40,233 nucleotides of DNA from Candidatus Omnitrophota bacterium (GCA_029560465.1 JAKQKX010000044.1:1-40233), one strand, 5' to 3'; shown: positions 16,572 through 23,777, counted from the first letter of the stretch. Translations and numbers: made by a program. The notes: generated by a model from the sequence alone, not told the origin.

Positions 16572-17480
16572 ATGAATAATTTATACATAATTGGTAATGG
16601 ATTTGATTTGCACCATGGTATCAAATCCAGTTATGCTCATTTCAGAGGTTGGGTGAAAAGAAATGACACTGAGGTCTTTCAAGCTGTTACAGATAAAGAG
16701 ATTTTTACAGTAGAAGAAAATTGGTCAGATTTCGAGGATTCGTTAGCAACCTTAAATTCGGAGGTTGTTAGAGAAAGATGTAGTGATTATCTAGTCAGTT
16801 ATGCTAGTGATGCGTGGAGTGAAGATTATCATTTTATGTATCAAGAAGCCTTGAAAGAAATTACTGGCATTTATTCGGTTCGTCTTAAAGAAGTTTTTAT
16901 CGAATGGCTGCACACATTGGATATTGATGCGACATTTGACCATGAGAAAAAATTAAATATTGACATCAAAGCTAAATTTCTGTCATTCAATTATACAGAC
17001 ATATTAAATAAATTTTATGGGGTCCCGGGAATTAATATTTTACATATTCATGGAAAAAAAGAATACCCCGATGATGCAATTATGTTAGGGCATGGCTGTA
17101 ATTATGAAAGTGGCACTAATCAAAAGATAGACCCTGAAAGTTATGACCATCGGATTGATGCGGGTGAAAAAGTAATCTGGGAATATTTTAAGTCTACATA
17201 TAAACCTGCAAAGCAAATACTTAAGAATAATATTAAGTTTTTCTCGAATCTTGGGAAAGTGCTGAATATAGTTGTATTAGGCCATTCATTGTCTTCCATA
17301 GACCGGGTGTATTACGAAGAAATAGTGCGGTGCATTGATTTGACAAAAGTTAATTGGTTTGTCTCGTATTATAAAAAAACTGATAAAACTAAATTCACAA
17401 AATTTTTTAGTAATTTAGGTGTTGATAGCTGTCGTATCCATTTAAAACCTATTTCAGATTTTAAATTCAAATATTTGTGA
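16572..17480 (+). CDS. abiH: AbiH-family abortive-infection phage-resistance protein
   Basis: A 302-residue member of the AbiH family (named for a lactococcal abortive-infection gene). Signatures: the N-terminal nucleotide-binding-like IIGNGFDLHHGI (residues 5-16), ENWSDFEDSL, the central FLSFNYTDIL and ILHIHGK blocks, then GHGCNYES, and the C-terminal VVLGHSLSSIDRVYYEEI, equivalent to the usual GHSLxxxDxxYF. The molecular activity of AbiH is not established. Codon use is strongly AT-rich, unlike every housekeeping gene here, which points to transfer. Ribosome site weak. An unrecognised two-TM protein follows 129 nt downstream on the same strand. Confidence 0.85.
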   Translation: MNNLYIIGNGFDLHHGIKSSYAHFRGWVKRNDTEVFQAVTDKEIFTVEENWSDFEDSLATLNSEVVRERCSDYLVSYASDAWSEDYHFMYQEALKEITGIYSVRLKEVFIEWLHTLDIDATFDHEKKLNIDIKAKFLSFNYTDILNKFYGVPGINILHIHGKKEYPDDAIMLGHGCNYESGTNQKIDPESYDHRIDAGEKVIWEYFKSTYKPAKQILKNNIKFFSNLGKVLNIVVLGHSLSSIDRVYYEEIVRCIDLTKVNWFVSYYKKTDKTKFTKFFSNLGVDSCRIHLKPISDFKFKYL

Positions 17481-17609
17481 ATACTTAAAGTAAGGTTTGG
17501 GGGTAAGTTAGCCAGTTGCAAAATTTGTCTAAATCGGGAGAGTTTTTGGATGCGGTGAAGCCAAAGAATGCCTGGTTATGATCCAGTATTTTTTATTTGA
17601 GGAGGATAT

Positions 17610-18515
17610 ATGAGAGAATTTATCAAAGCATGTATAATTGGCTTCGGAGTTACTATAATTGTCGTCTTATTTGAAAAGGGATTAACCTCGTTAGGAACAA
17701 TGGCGGTAATCGTTGTGTGTCTATATGTTTTTGAGAAACTGAATGCGAGCCAAGTAACCGCACAAAAGTTACCGGCCTATCGAATAAAATTAGCTGTATG
17801 TCCAAAATGGGATGCTATCTTGCCCATAGTGCCCCAAGAATATGTAAAATGCCCTTCCTCTTTTTTTGCGAAGATGATGGATGCCCCCGAACTGGAGATA
17901 GATAAAGAGCAATCGCTATTAAACAAGGAATTTCATTACACGATATTTGAGGATGAAGCATCGGGCATGAGTCAAGTATGGTCACATCTCGACAAGTCTT
18001 TTGTTGACGATATGGATGTGTTCGGTGACATAATCAGCGGAAACATAGACAAGATACAAGAGAAGTATAAAGTCAAGGAAGGTATCCTTAACAACCTAGA
18101 CACATTCGTTATAAGGCCTTACGAAATAGGATATTCCCCCGAGGTAATACCCTATGGTAAACATTATCTCTATAGAACACTATCGCAAATTCCTTTGGAT
18201 AGCATACTGCACCATCTAAAAATACTTAATGCCGCATGGGGTGAGGATATGCGGGGTATCTTAAAATTCCCCGATAAATTACAGAAAGCGTTTGACGATA
18301 ATGGTGTTAAGTATGAGACATGGGATACTCAGCTCGCTAAATTTGAAGGTAAACCAGTTGAGCCAGAATTTGCAAAGGATGTTAAAGAGAAGTCGGGGTT
18401 TGAAATATCACAGGATACAATGCATAGCCATGTCTTTAGCACCGAGTATTATTCCATTCAGATCAATATAAAAATTTTTCGCTATGGTTGTAAATTCTTT
18501 GAAGAGGAACAGTAA
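17610..18515 (+). CDS. Unrecognised membrane-anchored protein next to abiH
   Basis: 301 residues; no family recognised. Residues 5-21 (ACIIGFGVTIIVVLF core) and 26-42 (LGTMAVIVVCLYVFE core) are two predicted membrane helices separated by a very short turn, leaving about 255 residues on one side, most likely the cytoplasm. The soluble part is acidic, mixed alpha/beta, with no obvious nuclease, protease, kinase or nucleotide-binding motif. Features worth noting: a W-D pair in CPKWDAILP, FVIRPYEIGYSPEVIPYGKHYLY, and SILHHLKILNAAWGEDMRG. GAGGAGG lies about 5 nt before the ATG, the strongest ribosome site of the island. The AT-rich composition matches abiH. It may be a partner of AbiH or an unrelated passenger. 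Confidence 0.7.
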   Translation: MREFIKACIIGFGVTIIVVLFEKGLTSLGTMAVIVVCLYVFEKLNASQVTAQKLPAYRIKLAVCPKWDAILPIVPQEYVKCPSSFFAKMMDAPELEIDKEQSLLNKEFHYTIFEDEASGMSQVWSHLDKSFVDDMDVFGDIISGNIDKIQEKYKVKEGILNNLDTFVIRPYEIGYSPEVIPYGKHYLYRTLSQIPLDSILHHLKILNAAWGEDMRGILKFPDKLQKAFDDNGVKYETWDTQLAKFEGKPVEPEFAKDVKEKSGFEISQDTMHSHVFSTEYYSIQINIKIFRYGCKFFEEEQ

Positions 18516-18565
18516 ACCAGAAATGATTATCTGTCTGAAGTGAAGGGGACAGCTTGAGCTAACCT

Positions 18566-18660
18566 TCAAGATTTTAGTGCAACACTATCGCTTGTAAAAT
18601 AAAACAAGCGAAAGGAGTTGCGCATGTCAAAGTATACCCGGTTCACGCTAAATGAGCGAG
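18566..18660 (+). mobile_element. Probable IS30-type end with truncated transposase start
   Basis: The sequence TTCAAGATTTTAGTGCAACAC (around 18564-18584) resembles the complement of IS30-family ends (GTGTTGCACT...TTGAA). 40 nt further on AAAGGAG precedes an ATG (18624) encoding MSKYTRFTLNERE, which resembles the N-terminus of IS30-family transposases (YTxLTxEER). The similarity stops after about 13 codons, where a REP-like palindrome begins. No right-hand end was found. This looks like a deletion relic of an insertion element at the right border of the AT-rich island. Assignment is from memory of family patterns and needs a search. Confidence 0.4.
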
Positions 18661-18673
18661 AGGGGGAAGAAGC

Positions 18674-18700
18674 GGGACAGTCCCCCAAAAGGGACAGGGC
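18674..18700. repeat. REP-like palindromic element
   Basis: GGGAC-A-GTCCC (18674-18684) is a perfect 5-bp inverted repeat with a one-base centre, followed by CCCAAAAGGGACAGGGC, which repeats the GGGACAG word. Similar GGGACAG/GTCCCC words recur at 19475-19520 and at 18545-18552. Such elements resemble the REP sequences dispersed by RAYT (Y1) transposases in many metagenomic genomes; no RAYT gene is in the window. Confidence 0.45.
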
Positions 18701-18842
18701 CTTTTTATACGGGAGGTCAAAAAACCAGCTTGTATTTTTAGAGTTAATGGATATAATCATAGCGCTCCCCCAAGATCAAGAATCGCGTGGGAGGCGGAGG
18801 TGTACCGAAATCAATTTTAAAACCACCCAAAAGGAGAGTTGC

Positions 18843-19436
18843 ATGCGATACGTCAAATTATTTCTAATAGCATTGGTTATGAGCGCGTTCCTGGCCCAGT
18901 TCCTGCCGGCCTACGCCGACGATGTGCTCGACACGGTCGAGGAGGCCATCACTCTATACAAAGCAGGGAAATATGCGGAAGCCGCGGGGAATTTTGAATA
19001 TGCCGGCCAGCTCGCCAGGCAGAAACGCAGCGGCGAACTTTCGGATTTTCTGCCAAAAGCGCTGAACGGCTGGGAGGCCGAGGAAGCGGAAACACAGGCG
19101 ATGGGCGCGGCGATGTTCGGCGGGATGACCTCAAGCGAGCGGACGTATAGAAAAGGAGACTCCACGGTGACGGTGAGTATTATGGCCGATTCCCCCATGA
19201 TTCAAAGCGTGATTATGCTGTTACAGAACCCCATGCTGGCCGCCGCCCAGGGAGAATTAATAAAAATCGGCGGAAGAAAAGCTATTATTAATTATGATGC
19301 TTCTGATCAGAGCGGGCAAGTCCAGCTTGTGGCCGCCAACCAATACCTCATCCAGGTGAGCGGGTCCGAAGCCACGAAAGAAGATATCCTCGCTTATGCC
19401 GGCGGTGTCAATTATGACGGCTTGGAAAATAAATAA
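18843..19436 (+). CDS. Secreted TPR-like protein of unknown function
   Basis: 197 residues. A clear signal peptide: Met-Arg-Tyr-Val-Lys, hydrophobic core LFLIALVMSAFLAQFLP, and cleavage predicted after AYA, before DDVLDTV. The mature N-terminal part (EEAITLYKAGKYAEAAGNFEYAGQLA) is TPR-like helical hairpin sequence; an alanine- and methionine-rich linker follows, then a C-terminal beta-rich part with GGRKAIINYD and GQVQLVAANQYLIQVSG, a block I recall from periplasmic proteins of other Gram-negative bacteria. AAGGAGAG (18831-18838) decides the start at 18843, although the frame is open back to 18618. GC content returns to the chromosomal level here. Function not known. Confidence 0.75.
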   Translation: MRYVKLFLIALVMSAFLAQFLPAYADDVLDTVEEAITLYKAGKYAEAAGNFEYAGQLARQKRSGELSDFLPKALNGWEAEEAETQAMGAAMFGGMTSSERTYRKGDSTVTVSIMADSPMIQSVIMLLQNPMLAAAQGELIKIGGRKAIINYDASDQSGQVQLVAANQYLIQVSGSEATKEDILAYAGGVNYDGLENK

Positions 19437-19474
19437 AAAGCGGGGATAATAAAATAGTTTGCCGGGCACACAAT

Positions 19475-19535
19475 GGGACAGGGAGAGCAGCGCTACAAAC
19501 CCCGTGTTGCCTTGTCCCCCAAAAGTGCCTGGCAC
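19475..19535. repeat. REP-like palindrome pair
   Basis: GGGACAGGG (19475-19483) pairs imperfectly with CCTTGTCCC (19510-19518), and immediately after, GTGCC-T-GGCAC (19525-19535) is a perfect 5-bp inverted repeat. Both lie in the gap between a plus-strand gene and the convergent histidinol phosphatase and may act as transcript ends or as mobile REP units; the same GGGACAG word occurs at 18674. Confidence 0.45.
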
Positions 19536-19578
19536 CTTAACCTCATTTATTACGATTCGATCCATACCCCGGGAAACG

Positions 19579-20388
19579 CTACAACCCCCGCGTTTCGCGG
19601 ATCTTTCCACCCGAAAACGTGACGAATTCCTTATACCCGGCCTGCTTCGCCCAGTCCACGGCTTTGTCAAAATCCCGGCCCACGTCGCCCGGCAGATGGG
19701 CGTCCGAGCCGAAGGTGACCGGCACCCCGGCCTCACAATAGATCCGCAGCGCTGAAAGGGAAGGGTACATTTCTTGAACCGGTTTGCGCAGGCCCGCGGT
19801 GTTGATTTCAATGGCCACCCCGCTGTCCTTGAACACCCGGGCGGTCTCCTGGATTTCGTCCTCAAGGTTTTGCGCGGGCCGGTGCCCGAACTTTTTAACC
19901 AGGTCAACGTGCCCCATGATATTGAAAAGCCCGGACGCCGCGGACCGGCGCAGAAGCCCGTAATATTTCCGGTAAACGGCCGTGACATCCGCCTGGTCCC
20001 ATAGCGTCATCTCTTCGGGGTTGTCAAAACCCCAGTCATCCAGGAAATGCACGGACCCGATCACATAATCATAAGGATATGCAGTCAGAATGTTCCGTGT
20101 CTTCGCTTCATACCCGGGTTCAAAATCCGCTTCAATGCCGACCTTAACGTCCAGTTGTTCCGCGAATTGCCGCCGTACCGCTTCGATCATGCGGTGATAT
20201 TCCGGCAGTTCATCAATCGCCATGCTGATATTGTCCCTCTGGTGGGCGAGAAGCGGCATATGATCGGAAAAGCCAATCTCCTTCAGGCCCACGGCCACGG
20301 CGTTGCGGGCGTATTCTTCAGGACGGCCTTGCGCGTGGCCGCACAAAGGGGTGTGCATATGGTAGTCAACAAGTGAAAGCGTGTTCAT
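19579..20388 (-). CDS. hisK: PHP-domain histidinol-phosphatase (HisJ/HisK type)
   Basis: A PHP-fold metal-dependent phosphatase, probably hydrolysing histidinol phosphate in histidine synthesis. Metal-ligand motifs run in order: DYHMHTPLCGHA at the N-terminus, GFSDHMPL, GIEADFEP, IGSVHFLDDW, NIMGHVDLVKKFG, IEINTAGLRK and TFGSDAHLPGDVG. CGHAxGxxEEY is typical of the HisJ branch. Three ATGs in a row start the frame; AAAAAGGA overlaps the first, so the third (20388) has the best spacing, giving 269 residues. No other his gene is near. PHP phosphatases of this type sometimes act on other phosphoesters, so the exact substrate is inferred. Confidence 0.85.
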   Translation of the reverse strand: MNTLSLVDYHMHTPLCGHAQGRPEEYARNAVAVGLKEIGFSDHMPLLAHQRDNISMAIDELPEYHRMIEAVRRQFAEQLDVKVGIEADFEPGYEAKTRNILTAYPYDYVIGSVHFLDDWGFDNPEEMTLWDQADVTAVYRKYYGLLRRSAASGLFNIMGHVDLVKKFGHRPAQNLEDEIQETARVFKDSGVAIEINTAGLRKPVQEMYPSLSALRIYCEAGVPVTFGSDAHLPGDVGRDFDKAVDWAKQAGYKEFVTFSGGKIRETRGL

Positions 20389-20420
20389 CATCATCCTTTT
20401 TTAAAAGTGTTCAATGGGGC

Positions 20421-20429
20421 ATTATAACA
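20421..20429 (-). promoter_or_regulatory. Extended -10 promoter of the PHP phosphatase gene
   Basis: On the minus strand the sequence TGTTATAAT (20429-20421) is a perfect TGN-TATAAT extended -10. No good -35 at 17 nt. It lies about 33 nt before the gene start. Confidence 0.55.
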
Positions 20430-20483
20430 CAGGCAAAATCCCCGCGCGCCAATTCTTTACTGAAAATGCGGCAGGGAGGCGGT

Positions 20484-20512
20484 TTGACATAAGAATGGGC
20501 CTGTGATATTAT
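20484..20512 (+). promoter_or_regulatory. Promoter of the folE operon
   Basis: TTGACA (20484-20489), 17-nt spacer, TATTAT (20507-20512); start of transcription near 20519. This rules out the longer folE frame beginning at 20503, which would start inside the -10. Confidence 0.85.
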
Positions 20513-20544
20513 CCCTTGTCAACATTAAAGATGAGGAGAGGGAC

Positions 20545-21084
20545 ATGGAAGGATTTTTTAGAAATTTATTGCACGAAATAGGGGAAGATGTGAACCGTGA
20601 AGGCCTGCGGGCGACACCGCAACGGGCGGCCAGAGCTTACAAATATCTCACCAAAGGCTACCAGGAGTCAGTTACGGATATCATCAACGGCGCGCTTTTT
20701 GAATCTGACAACGATGAAATGATCATCGTGAAAGATATTGAACTGTACTCTCTGTGCGAGCACCACCTGTTGCCGTTTTTCGGCAAATGCCACGTGGGCT
20801 ACCTGCCGAGCGGGAAAATCATCGGGCTGTCCAAGGTGGCCCGGATCGTGGATGTGTTCGCCCGGCGGCTGCAGGTGCAGGAAAATTTAACCAAGCAGAT
20901 CGCGGAAGCGATCATGAGCAGCACCGGCGCCAAAGGGGTGGGCGTGGTCATCGAGGCCAAGCACCTGTGCATGATGATGCGCGGAGTTGAAAAACAGAAC
21001 TCCTGCATGAACACCTCGTGCATGCTGGGACTGTTCCGCTCGAACAGCTCCACCCGGTCTGAATTTTTGAGTTTAATCAAATAA
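20545..21084 (+). CDS. folE: GTP cyclohydrolase I
   Basis: Converts GTP to 7,8-dihydroneopterin triphosphate, the first step of pterin and folate synthesis. The start at 20545 is decided by the promoter at 20484-20512 and by GAGGAGAGG just upstream; the protein is 179 residues. Seen: the RVARAY-like [16 protein letters not shown], the zinc ligands in [62 protein letters not shown] and the second zinc cysteine in NTSCMLG. The stretch [13 protein letters not shown] differs from the usual KQNSxTxTSAxLG in having an extra cysteine. It heads an operon of four pterin genes. Confidence 0.95.
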   Translation: MEGFFRNLLHEIGEDVNREGLRATPQRAARAYKYLTKGYQESVTDIINGALFESDNDEMIIVKDIELYSLCEHHLLPFFGKCHVGYLPSGKIIGLSKVARIVDVFARRLQVQENLTKQIAEAIMSSTGAKGVGVVIEAKHLCMMMRGVEKQNSCMNTSCMLGLFRSNSSTRSEFLSLIK

Positions 21085-21095
21085 AAATATTTGTT

Positions 21096-21824
21096 ATGGC
21101 CAAACGTCCTAAAAACAAGGCGGCGCTGGTCACCGGCGGGGCCAAACGTCTCGGCGCGGCCATGGCGGTCAAGCTGGCGGAGCTGGGATACGACATCGCC
21201 CTGCATTACCACCGTTCCCGGAAAGCGGCGGAATCCATACGGCGGGCCGTTGAAAAAAAAGGCGGCGCGTGCCGTTTGTTCCCCGCTGACCTGGCGGATC
21301 AGGAAGGCGCCGGCAACCTTATCGCGCAAGTCTTTAAAATATTCCCGGGCCTGAATCTTCTGGTCAACAACGCGTCGGTTTACAAGCCCAACACCGCGTT
21401 TAAGGAAGACCTCCGGCTTTACGACGAGACCCTGGACCTGAACCTAAAAGCGCCCTGCCTGTTGACAGGCCAGTTCGCCCGGATATGCCAAAAAGGGGAT
21501 GTCATCAACATGCTGGACGCGCGCGTCTCCCAAAACCAGACGGCTTCCCTATATTATCTCCTGTCCAAAAAGGCGTTAAAGGAGTTCACGCAGATGGCGG
21601 CCTTAGCGTTAGCCCCGGCTGTCCGGGTGAACGCCATTGCGCCCGGCGCCATCCTGCCGCCGGAAGGGAAAGGGGAGCTTTATATGAAAGCCCTGGCGAA
21701 AACAATCCCCCAGAAAGAAACCCAAAATCCGGACCAGGTGCTCCGGGCCCTGGTATTTTTGCTGGAAAACCCCTGTTATACAGGGCAAATTCTTTACGTT
21801 GACGGCGGGACGCACCTCATTTAA
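21096..21824 (+). CDS. folM: SDR of the pteridine reductase / FolM type
   Basis: 242-residue short-chain dehydrogenase. The NADPH motif is TGGAKRLGAAMA (residues 14-25); the TGxxKRxG form with arginine is typical of pteridine reductase PTR1. LLVNNASVY and the active-site pair Y-x3-K (YLLSK) are present. The SDR serine position is replaced in INMLDARVSQNQ, and the N-M-x-D-A pattern with aspartate is the PTR1/FolM signature. Ends YVDGGTHL. Encoded 11 nt after folE and 14 nt before a FolX/FolB-like gene, so it should reduce dihydromonapterin or dihydrofolate. It could stand in for folA, which is not seen here. No ribosome site visible. Confidence 0.8.
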   Translation: MAKRPKNKAALVTGGAKRLGAAMAVKLAELGYDIALHYHRSRKAAESIRRAVEKKGGACRLFPADLADQEGAGNLIAQVFKIFPGLNLLVNNASVYKPNTAFKEDLRLYDETLDLNLKAPCLLTGQFARICQKGDVINMLDARVSQNQTASLYYLLSKKALKEFTQMAALALAPAVRVNAIAPGAILPPEGKGELYMKALAKTIPQKETQNPDQVLRALVFLLENPCYTGQILYVDGGTHLI

Positions 21825-21838
21825 CCGGGAGGCCCACT

Positions 21839-22216
21839 ATGACTCAAGCCACTGTTTATATCGAAGACCTGCGGTTAAAGGCGATCGTGGGCACCAACGA
21901 CTGGGAGCGGGAAAAACAACAGGATATCATCATCAATATCTGCTTCCGTTATGACGCCACCGAGGCGGCGGAGAATGACGCCATCGAAGCCGCGGTCGAT
22001 TACAAGGCGCTTAAAAGGGAAGTCATCGCGTTCGTTGAAAGTTCCGGCTTCTTCCTGCTGGAACGGCTGTGCCGGGATATTTTAAACCTCATCCTTGAAA
22101 AAGAGCGCGTCCTATGGGCGAGGGTCCGGATCGACAAGCCCAACGCCCTGCGCTACGCGAAATCTGTAGCCGTTGAAATGGAACGCGGCCGCTCCGGACA
22201 AGGGCGCCATGAATGA
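21839..22216 (+). CDS. folX: Dihydroneopterin aldolase / epimerase (FolB/FolX family)
   Basis: 125 residues of the tunnelling-fold pterin aldolase family. N-terminal IEDLRLKAIVGTNDWER, then QQDIIINICFRY, AAVDYKALKREV with the conserved tyrosine, ESSGFFLLERLCRDILNLI and the catalytic-lysine block RVRIDKPNALRYAKSVAVEM. The QDIIIN and IDKxxALRYAxSV blocks resemble E. coli FolX (dihydroneopterin triphosphate epimerase) more than FolB, while a folK gene immediately downstream argues for folate aldolase. FolB proteins are often bifunctional. Ribosome site GGGAGG about 8 nt upstream. Overlaps folK by 8 nt. Confidence 0.85.
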   Translation: MTQATVYIEDLRLKAIVGTNDWEREKQQDIIINICFRYDATEAAENDAIEAAVDYKALKREVIAFVESSGFFLLERLCRDILNLILEKERVLWARVRIDKPNALRYAKSVAVEMERGRSGQGRHE

Positions 22217-22598
22217 CAATCAGGCGATCATCGGTCTGGGCTCGAACATTAACCCTGAAAAAAATATCCCCCAAGCCCTGCGATTGTTGCGCGAGCAGTT
22301 CATCATCGAAAAGCAAAGCGCTTTCGTCCGCACCAAGCCGGTCGGCGACGCCAATCAGGATGATTTCCTCAACGGATGCGTCCTCATCCGCACGGGCCTG
22401 GGGAAAAAAGATTTGACCGCCCGGCTGAAAGAGATTGAGCAAGCACTCGGGCGGGCCAAGACCGCCGACAAATACGGGCCGCGGGTCATTGACCTGGATG
22501 TGCTGGTGTTTAACGGCAAGGTGGAAGACACAGATGTTTTTAAAAGGGATTTCATCAAACAAGGCATTTTGGAAATAAACCCGGATTTTCCTTTTTGA
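22209..22598 (+). CDS. folK: Short 6-hydroxymethyl-7,8-dihydropterin pyrophosphokinase (HPPK)
   Basis: Transfers pyrophosphate from ATP to hydroxymethyldihydropterin. Seen: AIIGLGSNINPEKNI at the N-terminus, FLNGCVLIRTGL, the LKEIEQALGR helix and GPRVIDLDVLVFNG, which holds the magnesium-binding aspartates. The protein is only 129 residues against about 160 usual; the C-terminal PHP-x2-x2-R-x-FVLxPL block is replaced by DVFKRDFIKQGILEINPDF, so the end is divergent. The ATG at 22209 overlaps the preceding stop by 8 nt (ATGAATGA), indicating coupled translation; an in-frame start at 22173 is less likely. Confidence 0.85.
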   Translation: MNDNQAIIGLGSNINPEKNIPQALRLLREQFIIEKQSAFVRTKPVGDANQDDFLNGCVLIRTGLGKKDLTARLKEIEQALGRAKTADKYGPRVIDLDVLVFNGKVEDTDVFKRDFIKQGILEINPDFPF

Positions 22599-22609
22599 AA
22601 GGGGGGAGC

Positions 22610-23050
22610 ATGCTTTCTTACCTGATGGCGTTATTTATCATCGTGCCGACGGTCGAGCTTTATCTTCTTATTAAAGTCGGAGGCGCCATAGGCGCCGCGA
22701 ACACCATCTTTCTTATCATCGCGACCGGGGCCCTGGGGGCCGCCCTGGCCCGGGCCCAGGGCTTTGCCGTGCTGCGCCGCATTCAGGACAGCCTGAACGA
22801 AGGAAGGATGCCCACGGACGACATGGTCAACGGCGTCATGATCCTTGTAGGCGGGATCCTGCTTTTAACCCCCGGCATCATCACCGACGCCCTTGGTTTC
22901 CTGCTTTTGATCCCGGCGACCCGGGACATCATCAAGGCGCTGATCCACCGCCATTTCAACGGCATTCTTGCCAGCCGCTCGTCGTCCAAAAGCGCCGAGA
23001 AGCCGTTTTCCTCCGGCCCCCGGGTTGAAGACGCGGAGTTCCGGGAGTAG
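22610..23050 (+). CDS. fxsA: FxsA-family membrane protein
   Basis: 146 residues. Three or four hydrophobic helices occupy residues 1-125: LMALFIIVPTVELYLLIKVG, then AANTIFLIIATGALGAALAR and the VMILVGGILLLTPGIITDALG block, the last being the hallmark of FxsA (PF04186). The tail is polar. In E. coli FxsA affects exclusion of phage T7 when overproduced; its normal role is unknown. AAAGGGGGGAG sets the ATG at 22610; the longer frame from a TTG at 22595 is not supported. It lies 11 nt after folK, probably on the same transcript. Confidence 0.9.
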   Translation: MLSYLMALFIIVPTVELYLLIKVGGAIGAANTIFLIIATGALGAALARAQGFAVLRRIQDSLNEGRMPTDDMVNGVMILVGGILLLTPGIITDALGFLLLIPATRDIIKALIHRHFNGILASRSSSKSAEKPFSSGPRVEDAEFRE

Positions 23051-23224
23051 GGAGCGGGCTCAAAGATCACCTTCTTCTGATTCTATTTTTTCATTTTTGT
23101 CAATTATTTTTTTACCTATTTTCTAACTGATTTTATTTCAATACATTAGATTTCAGGGTGTCCGGGGCTGTCCTATTGCCATTTCCGGCGAGGAGTGGTA
23201 TGTTATTAGAATTTGGTGAGCACT

Positions 23225-23635
23225 ATGCGAGAAACCATAAAGATCATTACGATATTTTTGATTATGATTTTCACCGTCACTTTGGCGGACGCGAAAATTG
23301 ACGAAGCCATGCGCCTTCCGCCCAAACGGAAATATGTCGTGGGGCAGGCCTCTTGGTACTCCAAAAAATCTCCGGGGATCAACAAGCACACGGCGAACAA
23401 CGAAATATTCGATGACCGTGGTTACACCTGCGCGATCTGGGGTGTCAAATTCAACCAAAGGATCAAAGTCACGAACCTGGCCAACGGGAAATCGATCATC
23501 GTCCGGGTCAACGACCGCGGCCCGCATAAGCGCTTTGTCCGCAAAGGGCGCGTGATCGACCTGACCAAAAGCGCTTTCGCCGAATTGGACGACCTCAAGC
23601 TCGGGCTCATTGACGTCGCCCTTGAATTCATCTGA
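23225..23635 (+). CDS. Secreted RlpA-like double-psi beta-barrel protein
   Basis: 136 residues. Signal peptide MRETIKIITIFLIMIFTV with cleavage predicted after Ala-Asp-Ala (residue 23); no lipobox cysteine. The mature protein is a DPBB domain: VVGQASWYSKK, HTANNEIFDDRG, RIKVTNLANGKSIIVRVNDRGP and VIDLTKSAFAELDDLKLGLI. The aspartate in VNDRGP, needed for lytic transglycosylase activity in RlpA, is present. The AAHKTLP block carrying the catalytic histidine is replaced by CAIWGVKFN, so activity is doubtful. No SPOR domain. Start at ATG 23225 rather than TTG 23213. Probable role: peptidoglycan binding or remodelling in the envelope. Confidence 0.8.
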   Translation: MRETIKIITIFLIMIFTVTLADAKIDEAMRLPPKRKYVVGQASWYSKKSPGINKHTANNEIFDDRGYTCAIWGVKFNQRIKVTNLANGKSIIVRVNDRGPHKRFVRKGRVIDLTKSAFAELDDLKLGLIDVALEFI

Positions 23636-23705
23636 TCTCCTTCCGGCTTCCTTTCCTTTATATAAGACTTCCCGGCCTTTTATCGAAATAATTTTATTTT
23701 TTTTC

Positions 23706-23733
23706 TTGCAATCATTTTGAATATTGCTATGAT
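23706..23733 (+). promoter_or_regulatory. Promoter of fabG-acpP
   Basis: TTGCAA (23706-23711), 16-nt spacer, TATGAT (23728-23733), in a 140-nt gap before fabG. No FapR-like or FabR-like palindrome was seen. Confidence 0.55.
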
Positions 23734-23777
23734 GAAGGCGATTATTTTCAACCACACCTTTTGTGAGAGGATTCTCT

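Noticed and set aside
17571-17590. CTGG/CCAG hairpin with T-rich tail between abiH and the next gene
   Set aside because: Only a 4-bp stem; too weak to call a terminator.
18618-18842. N-terminal extension of the secreted protein through the in-frame open stretch
   Set aside because: The stretch includes the IS-like start and a palindrome, and the ATG at 18843 has its own ribosome site and a signal peptide that must be N-terminal.
20503-20544. Longer N-terminus for folE
   Set aside because: The start codon would lie inside the -10 of a consensus promoter, upstream of the predicted transcript start.
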